This document shows, in pieces, positions 50,042 to 58,997 of a stretch of 64,000 nucleotides of DNA. This DNA comes from JANQPX01 sp041398025 (GTDB lineage: Bacteria > Pseudomonadota > Alphaproteobacteria > Geminicoccales > Geminicoccaceae): NCBI GenBank assembly GCA_041398025.1, contig JAWKVM010000014.1, positions 1 to 64,000 of the forward strand. The letters are read 5' to 3'. The translations under genes were made by a program, and so were the position numbers. The notes under the pieces are model-generated. The model was given only the letters and a program-made list of their open reading frames with translations, made no database searches and was not told the origin of the DNA. Each line of letters begins with the position of its first letter. The stretch's first letter is position 1.

Positions 50042-50311
50042 ATGACACTTCAATGGGACCATTGGCCGCTTCGTTTGATGGGGGTGCTGTTCGGGCTCGG
50101 CTGTCTGGTCGTCGGCCTTTCCGGGGCGTCTGGCGGGGAAGCGGGCGAGGGGCATGACTTCGCGGTGATCGCCATCGTCACCGGGGCGATCGCGACGCTG
50201 GGCTCGCTGATCAGCACCGACATCATCGGCTTTTGGTACTGCAACCCGAAGCGCCTCGCTGCTCGGCGCGCGCGTGAAGCGCGATCTTCGAAGTTATCCA
50301 CAGGCCTTTAA
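50042..50311 (+). CDS. Hypothetical small membrane protein (89 aa)
   Basis: An 89-residue protein with two transmembrane helices (residues about 11-28, LMGVLFGLGCLVVGLSG, and 42-62, FAVIAIVTGAIATLGSLIS) joined by a short acidic loop, and a basic C-terminal tail (CNPKRLAARRAREARSS). The ATG at 50042 follows GGAGG by eight bases, good support for a real gene. No family recognised. It lies 63 bp upstream of dnaE on the same strand. Confidence 0.65.
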   Translation: MTLQWDHWPLRLMGVLFGLGCLVVGLSGASGGEAGEGHDFAVIAIVTGAIATLGSLISTDIIGFWYCNPKRLAARRAREARSSKLSTGL

Positions 50312-50374
50312 AATCATTCACAAAACGTCAGGTGGCAGCTACCTTCGTTGCGCATTCCAGCGTGGGGGAAGATC

Positions 50375-53300
50375 GTGACCGAGCCGGCTTTCGTGCATCT
50401 GCGTGTTCGCTCCTGCTTCTCGCTTCTGGAAAGCACGGTGCGCATCCCGAAGCTGCTCGGACGCTGCATGGCAGACGGCACGCCCGCGGTCGGCGTGGTC
50501 GACAAGGCCAATCTGTTCAACGCGCTCGCCTTTAGCCAGGCGGCGGCGGGCAAGGGTATTCAGCCGATCGTCGGCTGCCTTCTGCCGATCCGGGATGAAA
50601 GCGAGCGGCGCGGCAACGGTAAGCCGCTGGGTCCGGCCTGGATGCCGATTTATGCCCAGAACGAAAACGGTTACCGCAATCTCCTGAAGCTGTTGAGCAT
50701 CGCGCATCTGGAGACCGATGCCGGTATTTCGCCGGAGGTCGGCCTCGATGATCTGATCCAGCATCAGGCGGATCTGATCCTGCTGTCGGGTGGTCCAGAG
50801 GGGCCGATCGGGCGCGCCTTGCTGCAGGGCAATCGCGAGCAGGCGGTAGCCATCCTGGAGCCGCTCGCCCAGACGTTCGCGGGACGTTTCTATATCGAGC
50901 TGATGCGCCATGGCCTGGAGGCGGAGGACGAGATCGAGGGAGCGCTGATCGACCTCGCTTTTGCCCACGACCTGCCGCTGGTCGCGACCAACGACGTGCA
51001 TTTCCTCGAAGCCGCCGAATACGAGCCGCACGACGTGCTGCTCTGCATCGAGCAGGGCATGCAGGTCAGCGTGCGCGACCGCCACCGGGTGACGCCGGAG
51101 CATCGCCTGAAGACGCCGGCCGAGATGGCCGAGATTTTTTCCGACCTGCCCGAGGCGGTCGCCAACAGCGTGGTCATCGCCAGGCGCTGCGCCTTCATGG
51201 TCGGCGCGCATGATCCCATCCTGCCGGCCTTCGACACCGCCGGCGGGCGGGACGAGGCAGCCGAGCTGCGCGCCCAGGCCGAGGCCGGGCTGGAACGGCG
51301 CATGGACTTTCTCGGCAAGGCCGAGGACGAGCGCGGCGTCTATCGGGAACGGCTTGCCTACGAGGTCGGCGTCATCCTCAAGATGAAGTATGAGGGCTAC
51401 TTCCTGATCGTCTCCGACTTCATCAAATATGCGAAGTCGAAGGGCATTCCGGTCGGACCGGGACGCGGCTCCGGCGCCGGCTCGGTGGTCGCCTGGTCCC
51501 TCGAGATCACCGACCTCGATCCGCTGCGTTTCGGCCTGCTGTTCGAGCGTTTTCTGAACCCCGAGCGCGTGTCCATGCCGGACTTCGACATCGACTTCTG
51601 CCAGGACCGGCGGGATGAGGTCATCCGCTATGTCCGCGAGAAATATGGTGCGGAAAAGGTCGCGGCGATCATCACTTTCGGAAAGCTCCAGGCGAGGGCG
51701 GTGCTGCGCGACACCGGGCGGGCACTCGGCCTCCCCTTCTTCCAGGTGGACAAGGTCGCGAAGCTCGTCCCCTTCAACCCCGCCAATCCGCCGACCCTGG
51801 AGGAGGCGCTCCTCCTGGAGCCGCGCCTGCAGGAGGCGGCCGACGAGGACGAGCAGGTCGGCGAGCTGATCCATATCGCCAAGCAGCTCGAAGGCCTGCC
51901 GCGCCACGCCTCGACCCACGCGGCCGGCGTGGTGATCGGCGACCGCGCCCTCGACGAGCTGGTGCCGCTCTACCGCGATCCGCGCGCGTCCATGCCGGTC
52001 ACCCAGTTCAACATGAAGGACGTCGAGAAGGCGGGCCTGGTCAAGTTCGATTTTCTCGGACTGACGACGCTGACCATGCTGACCCTCGGCGAGCGCCTGG
52101 TGAACGAGCGCGGCACGGCGCTGGAGCTGGCCAAGCTCCCGCTCGACGACAAGCCGAGCTACGACCTGCTCGGCCGCGGCGAGACGGTGGGCGTGTTCCA
52201 GCTTGAAAGCTCGGGCATGCGCGATGCCCTCAGGAAGCTTCTCCCCGACTGCTTCGAAGACATCATCGCCATGGTCTCGCTCTACCGGCCGGGACCGATG
52301 GACAACATTCCGCGCTACATCAACGTCAAGCATGGCAGGGAAGACCCGGAATATCTGCACCCGCTGCTGGAGCCGATCCTCGCCGAGACCAACGGCGTGA
52401 TCATCTACCAGGAGCAGGTGATGCGCATCGCCCAGGATCTCGCCGGCTACTCCCTCGGCGGCGCCGATCTGCTCCGGCGCGCCATGGGCAAGAAGATCAA
52501 GGCAGAGATGGACGCGCAGCGGGAAGTGTTCATCGACGGCGCCGTCGAGCGTGGCATCAACAAGAAGCTGGCGACCACGATCTTCGATCAGGTTGCCAAG
52601 TTCGCGTCCTACGGCTTTAACAAATCCCACGCTGCCGCTTACGCGCTGCTCGCTTACTACACCGCCTACCTCAAGGCCAACCACGCGGTCGAGTTCTACG
52701 CTGCCTCCATGACCATGGATCGCGGCAATCAGGACAAGCTGAACCTGGTTCGCCAGGAACTCGCCAAGGTCGGCATTCCGCTTCTGGCGCCTGACATCAA
52801 TCGCAGCGAGGCGACCTTCATCGTCGAAGATCCGAATGACGAGAACGGCCAGGACAAACCCGGCATACGTTATGCCCTCGCGGCGATCAAAGGGGTCGGT
52901 GCGCATGCCGTCGACATGATGGTCGAGGAGCGGAACGCGAACGGTCCGTTCGAGGATCTTTTCGACTTGACCGCGCGGGTCGGGACGGGCGTGCTCAACC
53001 GGCGAATCCTGGAAGCGATGATCAAGGCGGGCGCGCTCGATCAGTTCGACGACAACCGCCAGCGACTGATCACGGCGATCGACTCGGCCCTGCGCTATGG
53101 TGCGGCCCATGCCGAGCAGGAGGCGAGCACCCAGGAGAGCCTGTTCGGGGCGGGGCTCGGCTCCGAGAACCTGCCGAAGCCGAAGGTCGCCGATGTCGAC
53201 GACCTGCCGAGCCTGGAGCGGCTGCAGCAGGAATTTTCCGTGCTCGGCTTCTATCTCTCGGCGCACCCGCTGGACGGCTACCGCTCCTCGCTCGCGCGCA

Positions 53301-53836
53301 TGAAGGTGGTGAATGCCGAAGACCTCGTCCATTGCGGCAACCAGCGGGTCAAGCTCGCGGGCATCATCCTCGGCAAGCAGGAGCGTACCACGGCGCGCTC
53401 GCGCTTCGCCTTCGTGCAGCTCTCCGATCCGACGGGGACCTACGAGATCACCATGTTTTCGGAGCTGCTGAGCAGCGCCAGGGATCTGCTCGAAGGCGAT
53501 GAGCCGCTCCTGATCGAGGGGGAGGTGCGCCTGGACGGCGACATCGTGAAGGTGCTGGCGAGCTCGGTGCAGGCGCTGGATCAGGCGGTTTCCGGCGGGC
53601 GTGCCAGGACGATCGCCGGGCGCGTCGCGATCCGCCTGAAGGACGCGTCGGCGGCCGACAAGGTCAGCCGGCTCCTCGGACCCCATGGCGACGGCAGCGC
53701 CGGCGTGCGCCTGGTGCTCGCCCTGGACGACAGCGAGGAGGTGACGATCGATCTCGGCGATCGGTACAAGCTGGCGCTCGGGCGGCGGGTCGACCTCGAA
53801 CGGCAGGCGGGCGTGCTCAGCGTCAGTGATTGTTGA
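50375..53836 (+). CDS. dnaE: DNA polymerase III subunit alpha
   Basis: Replicative polymerase catalytic subunit, 1153 residues. The GTG at 50375 is chosen: a GGGGGA element lies just before it and TEPAFVHLRVRSCFSLLEST is the normal N-terminus; the frame opens at 50348. Domains in order: PHP domain, polymerase core with VGPGRGSGAGS, the catalytic Asp pair in MPDFDIDFCQDRRDEV and the third in LVKFDFLGLTTL, helix-hairpin-helix region, then the OB fold (VKLAGIILGKQERTTARSRF). In the PHP motif the second His of HLRVHS is Arg (HLRVRS), so this nuclease site is probably inactive, as in many proteobacterial DnaE. The end of the gene runs into a 15-bp tandem repeat. Confidence 0.97.
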   Translation: MTEPAFVHLRVRSCFSLLESTVRIPKLLGRCMADGTPAVGVVDKANLFNALAFSQAAAGKGIQPIVGCLLPIRDESERRGNGKPLGPAWMPIYAQNENGYRNLLKLLSIAHLETDAGISPEVGLDDLIQHQADLILLSGGPEGPIGRALLQGNREQAVAILEPLAQTFAGRFYIELMRHGLEAEDEIEGALIDLAFAHDLPLVATNDVHFLEAAEYEPHDVLLCIEQGMQVSVRDRHRVTPEHRLKTPAEMAEIFSDLPEAVANSVVIARRCAFMVGAHDPILPAFDTAGGRDEAAELRAQAEAGLERRMDFLGKAEDERGVYRERLAYEVGVILKMKYEGYFLIVSDFIKYAKSKGIPVGPGRGSGAGSVVAWSLEITDLDPLRFGLLFERFLNPERVSMPDFDIDFCQDRRDEVIRYVREKYGAEKVAAIITFGKLQARAVLRDTGRALGLPFFQVDKVAKLVPFNPANPPTLEEALLLEPRLQEAADEDEQVGELIHIAKQLEGLPRHASTHAAGVVIGDRALDELVPLYRDPRASMPVTQFNMKDVEKAGLVKFDFLGLTTLTMLTLGERLVNERGTALELAKLPLDDKPSYDLLGRGETVGVFQLESSGMRDALRKLLPDCFEDIIAMVSLYRPGPMDNIPRYINVKHGREDPEYLHPLLEPILAETNGVIIYQEQVMRIAQDLAGYSLGGADLLRRAMGKKIKAEMDAQREVFIDGAVERGINKKLATTIFDQVAKFASYGFNKSHAAAYALLAYYTAYLKANHAVEFYAASMTMDRGNQDKLNLVRQELAKVGIPLLAPDINRSEATFIVEDPNDENGQDKPGIRYALAAIKGVGAHAVDMMVEERNANGPFEDLFDLTARVGTGVLNRRILEAMIKAGALDQFDDNRQRLITAIDSALRYGAAHAEQEASTQESLFGAGLGSENLPKPKVADVDDLPSLERLQQEFSVLGFYLSAHPLDGYRSSLARMKVVNAEDLVHCGNQRVKLAGIILGKQERTTARSRFAFVQLSDPTGTYEITMFSELLSSARDLLEGDEPLLIEGEVRLDGDIVKVLASSVQALDQAVSGGRARTIAGRVAIRLKDASAADKVSRLLGPHGDGSAGVRLVLALDDSEEVTIDLGDRYKLALGRRVDLERQAGVLSVSDC

Positions 53837-53888
53837 ACTGGGGATTGTTGAACTAGGGATTGCTGAAACGGGGACTGTTGAAACGGCG
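53829..53888 (+). repeat. Four tandem 15-bp units across the dnaE stop codon
   Basis: Units start at 53829, 53844, 53859 and 53874: ATTGTTGAACTGGGG, ATTGTTGAACTAGGG, ATTGCTGAAACGGGG, ACTGTTGAAACGGCG, with a partial fifth (CTGAAACG). The first unit supplies the last dnaE codons and its TGA stop, and every unit carries TGA in the same phase. It probably arose by slippage. Confidence 0.85.
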
Positions 53889-53930
53889 CTGAAACGCCCT
53901 ATCTACTCGGAGTCCGGCGGTTTTGGGGGC

Positions 53931-53959
53931 TTGCCAAAGGCGCCGGCAAGGATTAGACA
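53931..53959 (+). promoter_or_regulatory. Candidate promoter for rpsB-tsf
   Basis: TTGCCA (53931-53936), 17 bp, TAGACA (53954-53959). The context GGCTTGCCAAAGGCGCCGGC looks like promoters of ribosomal-protein genes in alphaproteobacteria. It would give a leader of about 105 nt. That leader contains the hairpins GGCCA..TGGCC and GTCCGA-CGT-TCGGAC (54020-54034), which could serve S2 autoregulation; this is speculative. Confidence 0.4.
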
Positions 53960-54073
53960 ACCTCCATCCCTCACGCAGGTCAGGAGGGCCAGGTCCAGCT
54001 TGGCCTTCATTCCGGTGTCCGACGTTCGGACCTCGACCTGCGGCGGCACAACCGGAACTAGGAAAACGTAACC

Positions 54074-55021
54074 ATGGCGATGCCAACCTTCACGATGCGT
54101 CAGCTGCTCGAAGCTGGCGTCCATTTCGGACACCAGACCCGACGCTGGAATCCGCGTATGGCCCCCTACCTCTTCGGTTCGAGGAACGGGGTGCATATCA
54201 TCGATCTGACTCAGACCGTGCCCATGCTGCACCAGGCGCTGGCGACGTCGCGCGAGGTCGCGGCCAATGGCGGCCGCGTGCTGTTCGTCGGCACCAAGCG
54301 CCAGGCGCAGGAGCCGATCGCGCGTGCGGCGCAGCGTTCGGGCCAGTATTTCGTGAACCACCGCTGGCTCGGCGGCATGCTCACCAACTGGCGCACGATC
54401 TCGCAGTCGATTCGCCGGCTGCGCGAGCTCGAAGCCAAGCTCGCCGAAGGCACGATCGGCCTCACCAAGCGCGAGACGCTGACCCTGACACGGGAGCGCG
54501 ACAAGTTGGAGCGGGCGCTCGGCGGCATCAAGGATATGGGCGGTCTGCCCGATCTGCTGTTCGTGATCGACTCGAACAAGGAATCGATCGCGGTCGCGGA
54601 AGCGCGGGTCCTGAACATTCCGGTGATTTCCGTGGTCGACAGCAATTCCGATCCGCAGAACATCACCTTCCCGATCCCGGGCAATGACGATGCCTCGCGC
54701 GCGATCAACCTTTACTGCGACCTGATGGTCGGTGCGGTGCTCGACGGCATTCAGGCAGAGATGGCAGCTTCCGGCGAGGATATCGGCGCAAGTGAAGCCG
54801 TGCCCGACGTGGACGTGCCTGCAGCCGAGGAGCCGCCTGCGCCGGTCGAGGCGGAAGAGCCCGCCGCTGCGCAGGCTGCCGATGCGGATGCCGACGATGG
54901 CGCCGATTCCGACGAGGCCGACAGCCCGAGGGCGTCGGCCAGCAGCGAGCAGGAGACGGCCGAGGTGGCTGCCGCCGAGGAAATCGAGAGTGAGCCTCAA
55001 AAAGCGGCGGCCGCTGGCTAA
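54074..55021 (+). CDS. rpsB: 30S ribosomal protein S2
   Basis: Ribosomal protein of 315 residues. It has MRQLLEAGVHFGHQTRRWNP, FGSRNGVHIIDLTQTVPML, NHRWLGGMLTNWRTISQSIR and VVDSNSDPQNITFPIPGNDD, all hallmark blocks. Residues from about 235 on form an acidic Ala/Glu/Asp-rich tail (PAAEEPPAPVEAEEPAAAQA) of about 75 residues that E. coli S2 lacks; such tails are common in alphaproteobacteria. tsf follows after 27 bases. Confidence 0.98.
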   Translation: MAMPTFTMRQLLEAGVHFGHQTRRWNPRMAPYLFGSRNGVHIIDLTQTVPMLHQALATSREVAANGGRVLFVGTKRQAQEPIARAAQRSGQYFVNHRWLGGMLTNWRTISQSIRRLRELEAKLAEGTIGLTKRETLTLTRERDKLERALGGIKDMGGLPDLLFVIDSNKESIAVAEARVLNIPVISVVDSNSDPQNITFPIPGNDDASRAINLYCDLMVGAVLDGIQAEMAASGEDIGASEAVPDVDVPAAEEPPAPVEAEEPAAAQAADADADDGADSDEADSPRASASSEQETAEVAAAEEIESEPQKAAAAG

Positions 55022-55048
55022 CATCTCTAGACAGAAGTGAGACAATCG

Positions 55049-55975
55049 ATGAGTGAGGTGACGGCGGCGCTGGTCAAGCAACTTCGCGAGAAGACCGGCG
55101 CTGGCATGATGGACTGCAAGAAGGCGTTGTCGGAGAACGACGCCGATCTCGAGCAGGCGACCGACTGGCTGCGCAAGAAGGGTCTTGCCGCGGCCGCCAA
55201 GAAGGCCGGGCGCATCGCGTCCGAAGGCCTGGTCGGCGTCAAGGTCGAGGGCACGCGCGGTGCGCTGGTCGAGATCAACTCCGAAACCGACTTCGTGGCG
55301 CGCAATGACGACTTCCAGGCGCTGGTGCGCAAGATCGCCGATCTGGCGCCCGAGGCGAACGGCAATGCCGAGCGCCTGCAGGCGATGGAGGTGCCGGGCA
55401 CGGGCCGCACGGTGACCGACGAGATCACCCAGGCGGTCGCCACGATCGGCGAGAACATCAGCTTTCGGCGCACGGCGGAGATCGAGGTGGATCAGGGCGT
55501 GGTCGCGTCCTATGTGCACAGCCAGCTCTCGCCGGGCCTCGGCAAGATCGGCGTGCTGGTCGGCCTGAAGTCCGCCGGGGACGCCGGCGAGCTCGAGGCG
55601 CTCGGCCGGCAGATCGCGATGCATGTCGCGGCGGCCAAGCCGGAAGCCGTCAACGTCGAGCGGCTCGACCCGGAGACGGTGGCGCGCGAGCGTGCGATCT
55701 ATGCCGACCAGGCGGCATCTTCCGGCAAGCCCGAGAACATCATCGAGAAGATCGTCGATGGCCGCATGCGCAAGTTCTACGAGGAAGCCGTTCTTCTGGA
55801 GCAGGTCTTCGTCGTGGACACCGACCTCAAGGTCAAGCAGGCGATCGAGCGTGTTGCCGAGAAGATCGGCAGCACGATCACGGTGACCGACTTCGTGCGT
55901 TTCGCCCTCGGCGAGGGGCTGGAGACCAAGTCGGAAAATCTCGCCGACGAGGTTGCAGCGCTGGCCGGAAGCTAA
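55049..55975 (+). CDS. tsf: Elongation factor Ts
   Basis: Guanine-nucleotide exchange factor of EF-Tu, 308 residues. The N-terminal UBA-like domain VKQLREKTGAGMMDCKKALS, the ALVEINSETDFVARNDDFQ core motif, and the paired dimerisation subdomains are present. The ATG at 55049 is chosen because it begins the conserved region; an in-frame GTG at 55037 is an alternative. Forms the usual rpsB-tsf operon. Confidence 0.97.
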   Translation: MSEVTAALVKQLREKTGAGMMDCKKALSENDADLEQATDWLRKKGLAAAAKKAGRIASEGLVGVKVEGTRGALVEINSETDFVARNDDFQALVRKIADLAPEANGNAERLQAMEVPGTGRTVTDEITQAVATIGENISFRRTAEIEVDQGVVASYVHSQLSPGLGKIGVLVGLKSAGDAGELEALGRQIAMHVAAAKPEAVNVERLDPETVARERAIYADQAASSGKPENIIEKIVDGRMRKFYEEAVLLEQVFVVDTDLKVKQAIERVAEKIGSTITVTDFVRFALGEGLETKSENLADEVAALAGS

Positions 55976-55984
55976 GATAGTGCT

Positions 55985-56002
55985 CCGCACCTTCGGGTGC
56001 GG
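55985..56002 (+). other. GC hairpin in the tsf-pyrH spacer
   Basis: CCGCACC (55985-55991), loop TTCG, GGTGCGG (55996-56002) form a perfect 7-bp stem ten bases after the tsf stop. There is no T tract, so it is more likely a processing or attenuation hairpin than a full terminator. A promoter for pyrH could lie in the rest of the gap (56003-56080). Confidence 0.5.
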
Positions 56003-56080
56003 GCACCATCGTCCCCCGGGTTCGCATTACCGGGGAGCTTGCGCAATCGTCCCGTCCTTAGAAAGGGCTGATCGAACGTC

Positions 56081-56812
56081 ATGACCGATTTTAGCCACGC
56101 CTCCCCGAAATATCGCCGGGTGCTGCTGAAGATGTCCGGCGAGGCGCTGATGGGAGGGGGTGAGTTCGGTCACGATCCCGAGACGCTGGTGCGCCTCGCC
56201 GACGATGTTCGCGCCGTGCATGGCCAGGGCGTCGAGCAGTGCATGGTGATCGGCGGCGGCAACATCATCCGCGGCGGCATGGCCGCGGAAAACGGCATCG
56301 AGCGTGTAAACGGCGACTATATGGGCATGCTCGCCACCGTGATCAACGCGCTCGCCGTGCAGAGCGTGCTTGAGCAGGCGGGCCTGCAGACGCGCGTGCT
56401 CTCGGCGATCCCCATGTCCTCGGTGTGCGAGCCCTACATCCGCAGGCGTGCGATCCGCCACATGGAAAAGGGCCGCGTGGTGATCTGCGCGGCCGGCAGC
56501 GGCAATCCGTTTTTCACCACCGACACCGCGGCGGCCCTGCGCGCGGCCGAGCTCGGCTGCGACGCCATCCTGAAGGCGACGCAGGTGGACGGTGTCTATT
56601 CGGCCGACCCCAAGAAGGATCCGCATGCCGAGCGCTATGATCGGCTGACCTATCACGACGTTCTGGCGCGCGACCTCAAGGTCATGGATGCGGCGGCGAT
56701 CGCGCTCGCGCGGGAAAGCGCCATACCGATCGTCGTCTTTTCGATTAGGCATAGGGGGGCTTTCGCCCGCGTTCTCATGGGCGACGAGCCGCATACGCTG
56801 ATCACGACCTGA
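56081..56812 (+). CDS. pyrH: Uridylate kinase (UMP kinase)
   Basis: Amino-acid-kinase-fold enzyme of 243 residues converting UMP to UDP. Motifs: RVLLKMSGEALMGGGEFGHD, MVIGGGNIIRGGMAAENGIE, GDYMGMLATVINALAVQSVL, VICAAGSGNPFFTTDTAAAL and ATQVDGVYSADPKKDPHAER. Complete; frr follows after 38 bases. Confidence 0.97.
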   Translation: MTDFSHASPKYRRVLLKMSGEALMGGGEFGHDPETLVRLADDVRAVHGQGVEQCMVIGGGNIIRGGMAAENGIERVNGDYMGMLATVINALAVQSVLEQAGLQTRVLSAIPMSSVCEPYIRRRAIRHMEKGRVVICAAGSGNPFFTTDTAAALRAAELGCDAILKATQVDGVYSADPKKDPHAERYDRLTYHDVLARDLKVMDAAAIALARESAIPIVVFSIRHRGAFARVLMGDEPHTLITT

Positions 56813-56850
56813 CGGCAGCCGGTCGTGCGAAAGCTTGAGGAGGCACTCGG

Positions 56851-57408
56851 ATGAGTGGGGTCGATACCAAGGATCTGGACAAACGCATGCATGGCGCGCT
56901 TGAGGCGCTGAAGAAGGAGTTCTCGGGCCTGCGCACCGGCCGCGCCTCCACCAGTCTCCTGGAGCCGATCACGGTCACCGCCTATGGCAGCGACATGCCG
57001 CTCAACCAGGTGGCGGCGCTCTCTGTGCCCGAGCCGCGCATGATCTCGGTGCAGGTTTGGGACAAGGGCATGGTCTCCGCGGTCGAGAAGGCGATTCGAT
57101 CGGCCGATCTCGGCCTCAATCCCGCGGTCGACGGCACGCTGATCCGCGTGCCGCTGCCGGAGCTGAGCGAAGAGCGCCGCGGGGAGATCGCCAAGGTGGC
57201 GAGCCGCTATGCCGAGCAGGCGCGGGTCGCCGTGCGCAATGTCCGTCGCGACGGCATGGATCAGCTCAAGAAGGCGGAGAAGGACGGCGACATCTCCAAG
57301 GACGAGCACCACAAGCTCGGCGAGCAGGTGCAGCAGATGACGGACAGCACCATCAAGCAGGTCAACGATCTTCTGGCGCAAAAAGAATCCGAAATCATGA
57401 CGGTCTGA
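56851..57408 (+). CDS. frr: Ribosome-recycling factor
   Basis: RRF of 185 residues, splits post-termination ribosomes with EF-G. FSGLRTGRASTSLLEPITVT, YGSDMPLNQVAALSVPEPRM, IQVWDKG-type VQVWDKGMVSAVEKAI, and VRNVRRDGMDQLKKAEKDGD are the family blocks. Two-domain coiled-coil length is normal. A GAGG element lies before the ATG. Confidence 0.97.
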   Translation: MSGVDTKDLDKRMHGALEALKKEFSGLRTGRASTSLLEPITVTAYGSDMPLNQVAALSVPEPRMISVQVWDKGMVSAVEKAIRSADLGLNPAVDGTLIRVPLPELSEERRGEIAKVASRYAEQARVAVRNVRRDGMDQLKKAEKDGDISKDEHHKLGEQVQQMTDSTIKQVNDLLAQKESEIMTV

Positions 57409-57427
57409 CGAGGCGAACGCTTCAAGT

Positions 57428-58186
57428 ATGTCGATGAACTCTGTGACTGGCCAAGCGGCAACCAGGCTCGGCGGCTCCGGGATTCCCGGCCTCGACCATG
57501 TTGCGATCATCATGGACGGCAACCGGCGGTGGGCGAAGGAGCGCGGCATGCCGCCGCTGTTCGGCCATCAGCGCGGCGCCGAGGCGGTGCGGCGCACGGT
57601 GGAGGCCTGCCGCGAGCTCGGCATTCCCTATCTGACGCTGTTCGCGTTTTCCTCGGAGAACTGGCGGCGGCCGCTGCAGGAGGTGGAGGAGCTGATGAAC
57701 CTCCTTCGCTTCTACATCCGCCGCGAGCTGAACGCGCTCGCCAAGAACGGCGTCCGCCTGAAATTTCTGGGCGAGCTCGACGCCTTGGCGCCGGATATCG
57801 TCGACCTCTTGACCAGTGCCTCCGAGAAGACCCGGCATAACAGCGCGCTCACCATGACCATCGCGCTCAACTACGGCAGCCGGCGCGAGCTGGCGCTCGG
57901 GGCTCGGCGGCTTGCCGAGCAGGTACTGGCGGGCGAGCTCAGGCCCGAGGACATCGACGAGGATCGCCTCGGCGCCTCGCTCAACGACCTCGGCCTGCCC
58001 GACCCAGACCTCCTGATCCGCACCAGCGGCGAGCAGCGCATCAGCAATTTCATGCTCTGGCAGATGGCCTATACCGAGTTCGTTTTCCTGCCGGTCAACT
58101 GGCCGGCCTTCGACAAGAGCCAGCTCGAGCAGGCGATCGCCGAGTTCCAGCGGCGGGATCGCCGCTTTGGGGCATCGAGTGGCTGA
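57428..58186 (+). CDS. uppS: Isoprenyl transferase (undecaprenyl diphosphate synthase)
   Basis: Cis-prenyltransferase of 252 residues making the C55 lipid carrier for peptidoglycan. HVAIIMDGNRRWAKERGMPP (catalytic Asp), LTLFAFSSENWRRPLQEVEE, TMTIALNYGSRRELALGARR and DLLIRTSGEQRISNFMLWQM, then the ending FVFLPVNWPAFDKSQLEQAI. Overlaps the probable cdsA start by eight bases. Confidence 0.97.
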   Translation: MSMNSVTGQAATRLGGSGIPGLDHVAIIMDGNRRWAKERGMPPLFGHQRGAEAVRRTVEACRELGIPYLTLFAFSSENWRRPLQEVEELMNLLRFYIRRELNALAKNGVRLKFLGELDALAPDIVDLLTSASEKTRHNSALTMTIALNYGSRRELALGARRLAEQVLAGELRPEDIDEDRLGASLNDLGLPDPDLLIRTSGEQRISNFMLWQMAYTEFVFLPVNWPAFDKSQLEQAIAEFQRRDRRFGASSG

Positions 58187-58997
58187 CGCCGACCCATCGC
58201 TGAAATGGCGGTTTCTTTCGGCCATCGTTCTGGCGCCAGCAGTGCTGGCGCTTGTTGTTTGGGGTGTCTGGCCCTTCGCTCTGCTGGCGGCGCTCGCCGT
58301 GGTGCTGCTGGCGCTGGAGTGGCGGCATCTGATGGCGGCGCGGATCGATATCAGAACCGGCGACGTCGCGGGCCTGGCGGCCGGGGTTTCGGCGCTGCTG
58401 GTCCTGCTGCTGGCGGCGCTCGGTCTTGATGAGCAGGCGCTGCTTCTGGCGCTCGCGGGCACGCCGATCGCGGCGCTTGCCGCCCGTTTCCTCGGCGCTT
58501 CGCCCGTCTGGACCGGCGCCGGCGTGCTCTATCTGAGTCTGCCGATGCTGGCTCTGGTCTGGCTGCGCGCCGTGCCCGGCGTCGGGCTGGCACTCCTGCT
58601 CTGGCTACTCCTCGTGGTCTGGGCGACCGACATCATGGCCTATTTCGTCGGGCGCCAGATCGGCGGCCGCCGGCTCGCGCCCTCGATCAGCCCCGGCAAG
58701 ACCTGGGCGGGGCTGTGGGGCGGCATGGCGGGGGCGGCGCTCGTCGGCGCCGTCGCGGCCCTGCTGATCGGACCGTTTCGCCTGCTGCCCTCGATCATCC
58801 TCGCCGCCTGCCTCGCCGGTATCGCCCAACTCGGCGACCTCACCGAATCCGCCCTGAAGCGCCAGGCGGGCGTCAAGGACAGCGGCGGGCTCATTCCGGG
58901 CCATGGCGGTCTGTTCGACCGTCTGGACGGCCTGCTGTTCGCGGCTCCCGCGTTGGCGCTGGTCGCCCTGGCCCTGACCTGGCGGGGCTGGCCTTGA
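58179..58997 (+). CDS. cdsA: Phosphatidate cytidylyltransferase
   Basis: Inner-membrane enzyme making CDP-diacylglycerol from CTP and phosphatidic acid; 272 residues, eight or so transmembrane helices. The family signature is intact: ESALKRQAGVKDSGGLIPGH and then GGLFDRLDGLL, and SPGKTWAGLWGG precedes it. The GTG at 58179 inside the end of uppS is taken as start; an in-frame ATG at 58167 is the alternative. Its stop overlaps the TTG start of dxr. CDP-diacylglycerol is also the kind of donor the accessory phosphatidyltransferase at 12.4 kb may compete with or use. Confidence 0.93.
   Translation: MADADPSLKWRFLSAIVLAPAVLALVVWGVWPFALLAALAVVLLALEWRHLMAARIDIRTGDVAGLAAGVSALLVLLLAALGLDEQALLLALAGTPIAALAARFLGASPVWTGAGVLYLSLPMLALVWLRAVPGVGLALLLWLLLVVWATDIMAYFVGRQIGGRRLAPSISPGKTWAGLWGGMAGAALVGAVAALLIGPFRLLPSIILAACLAGIAQLGDLTESALKRQAGVKDSGGLIPGHGGLFDRLDGLLFAAPALALVALALTWRGWP

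Noticed and set aside
50339..53686. 1115-codon open frame on the minus strand opposite dnaE
   Set aside because: Shadow of dnaE: high-GC third positions remove stops in the antisense frame. The translation is rich in Arg, His, Gln and Asp without any domain, while dnaE on plus is unmistakable.
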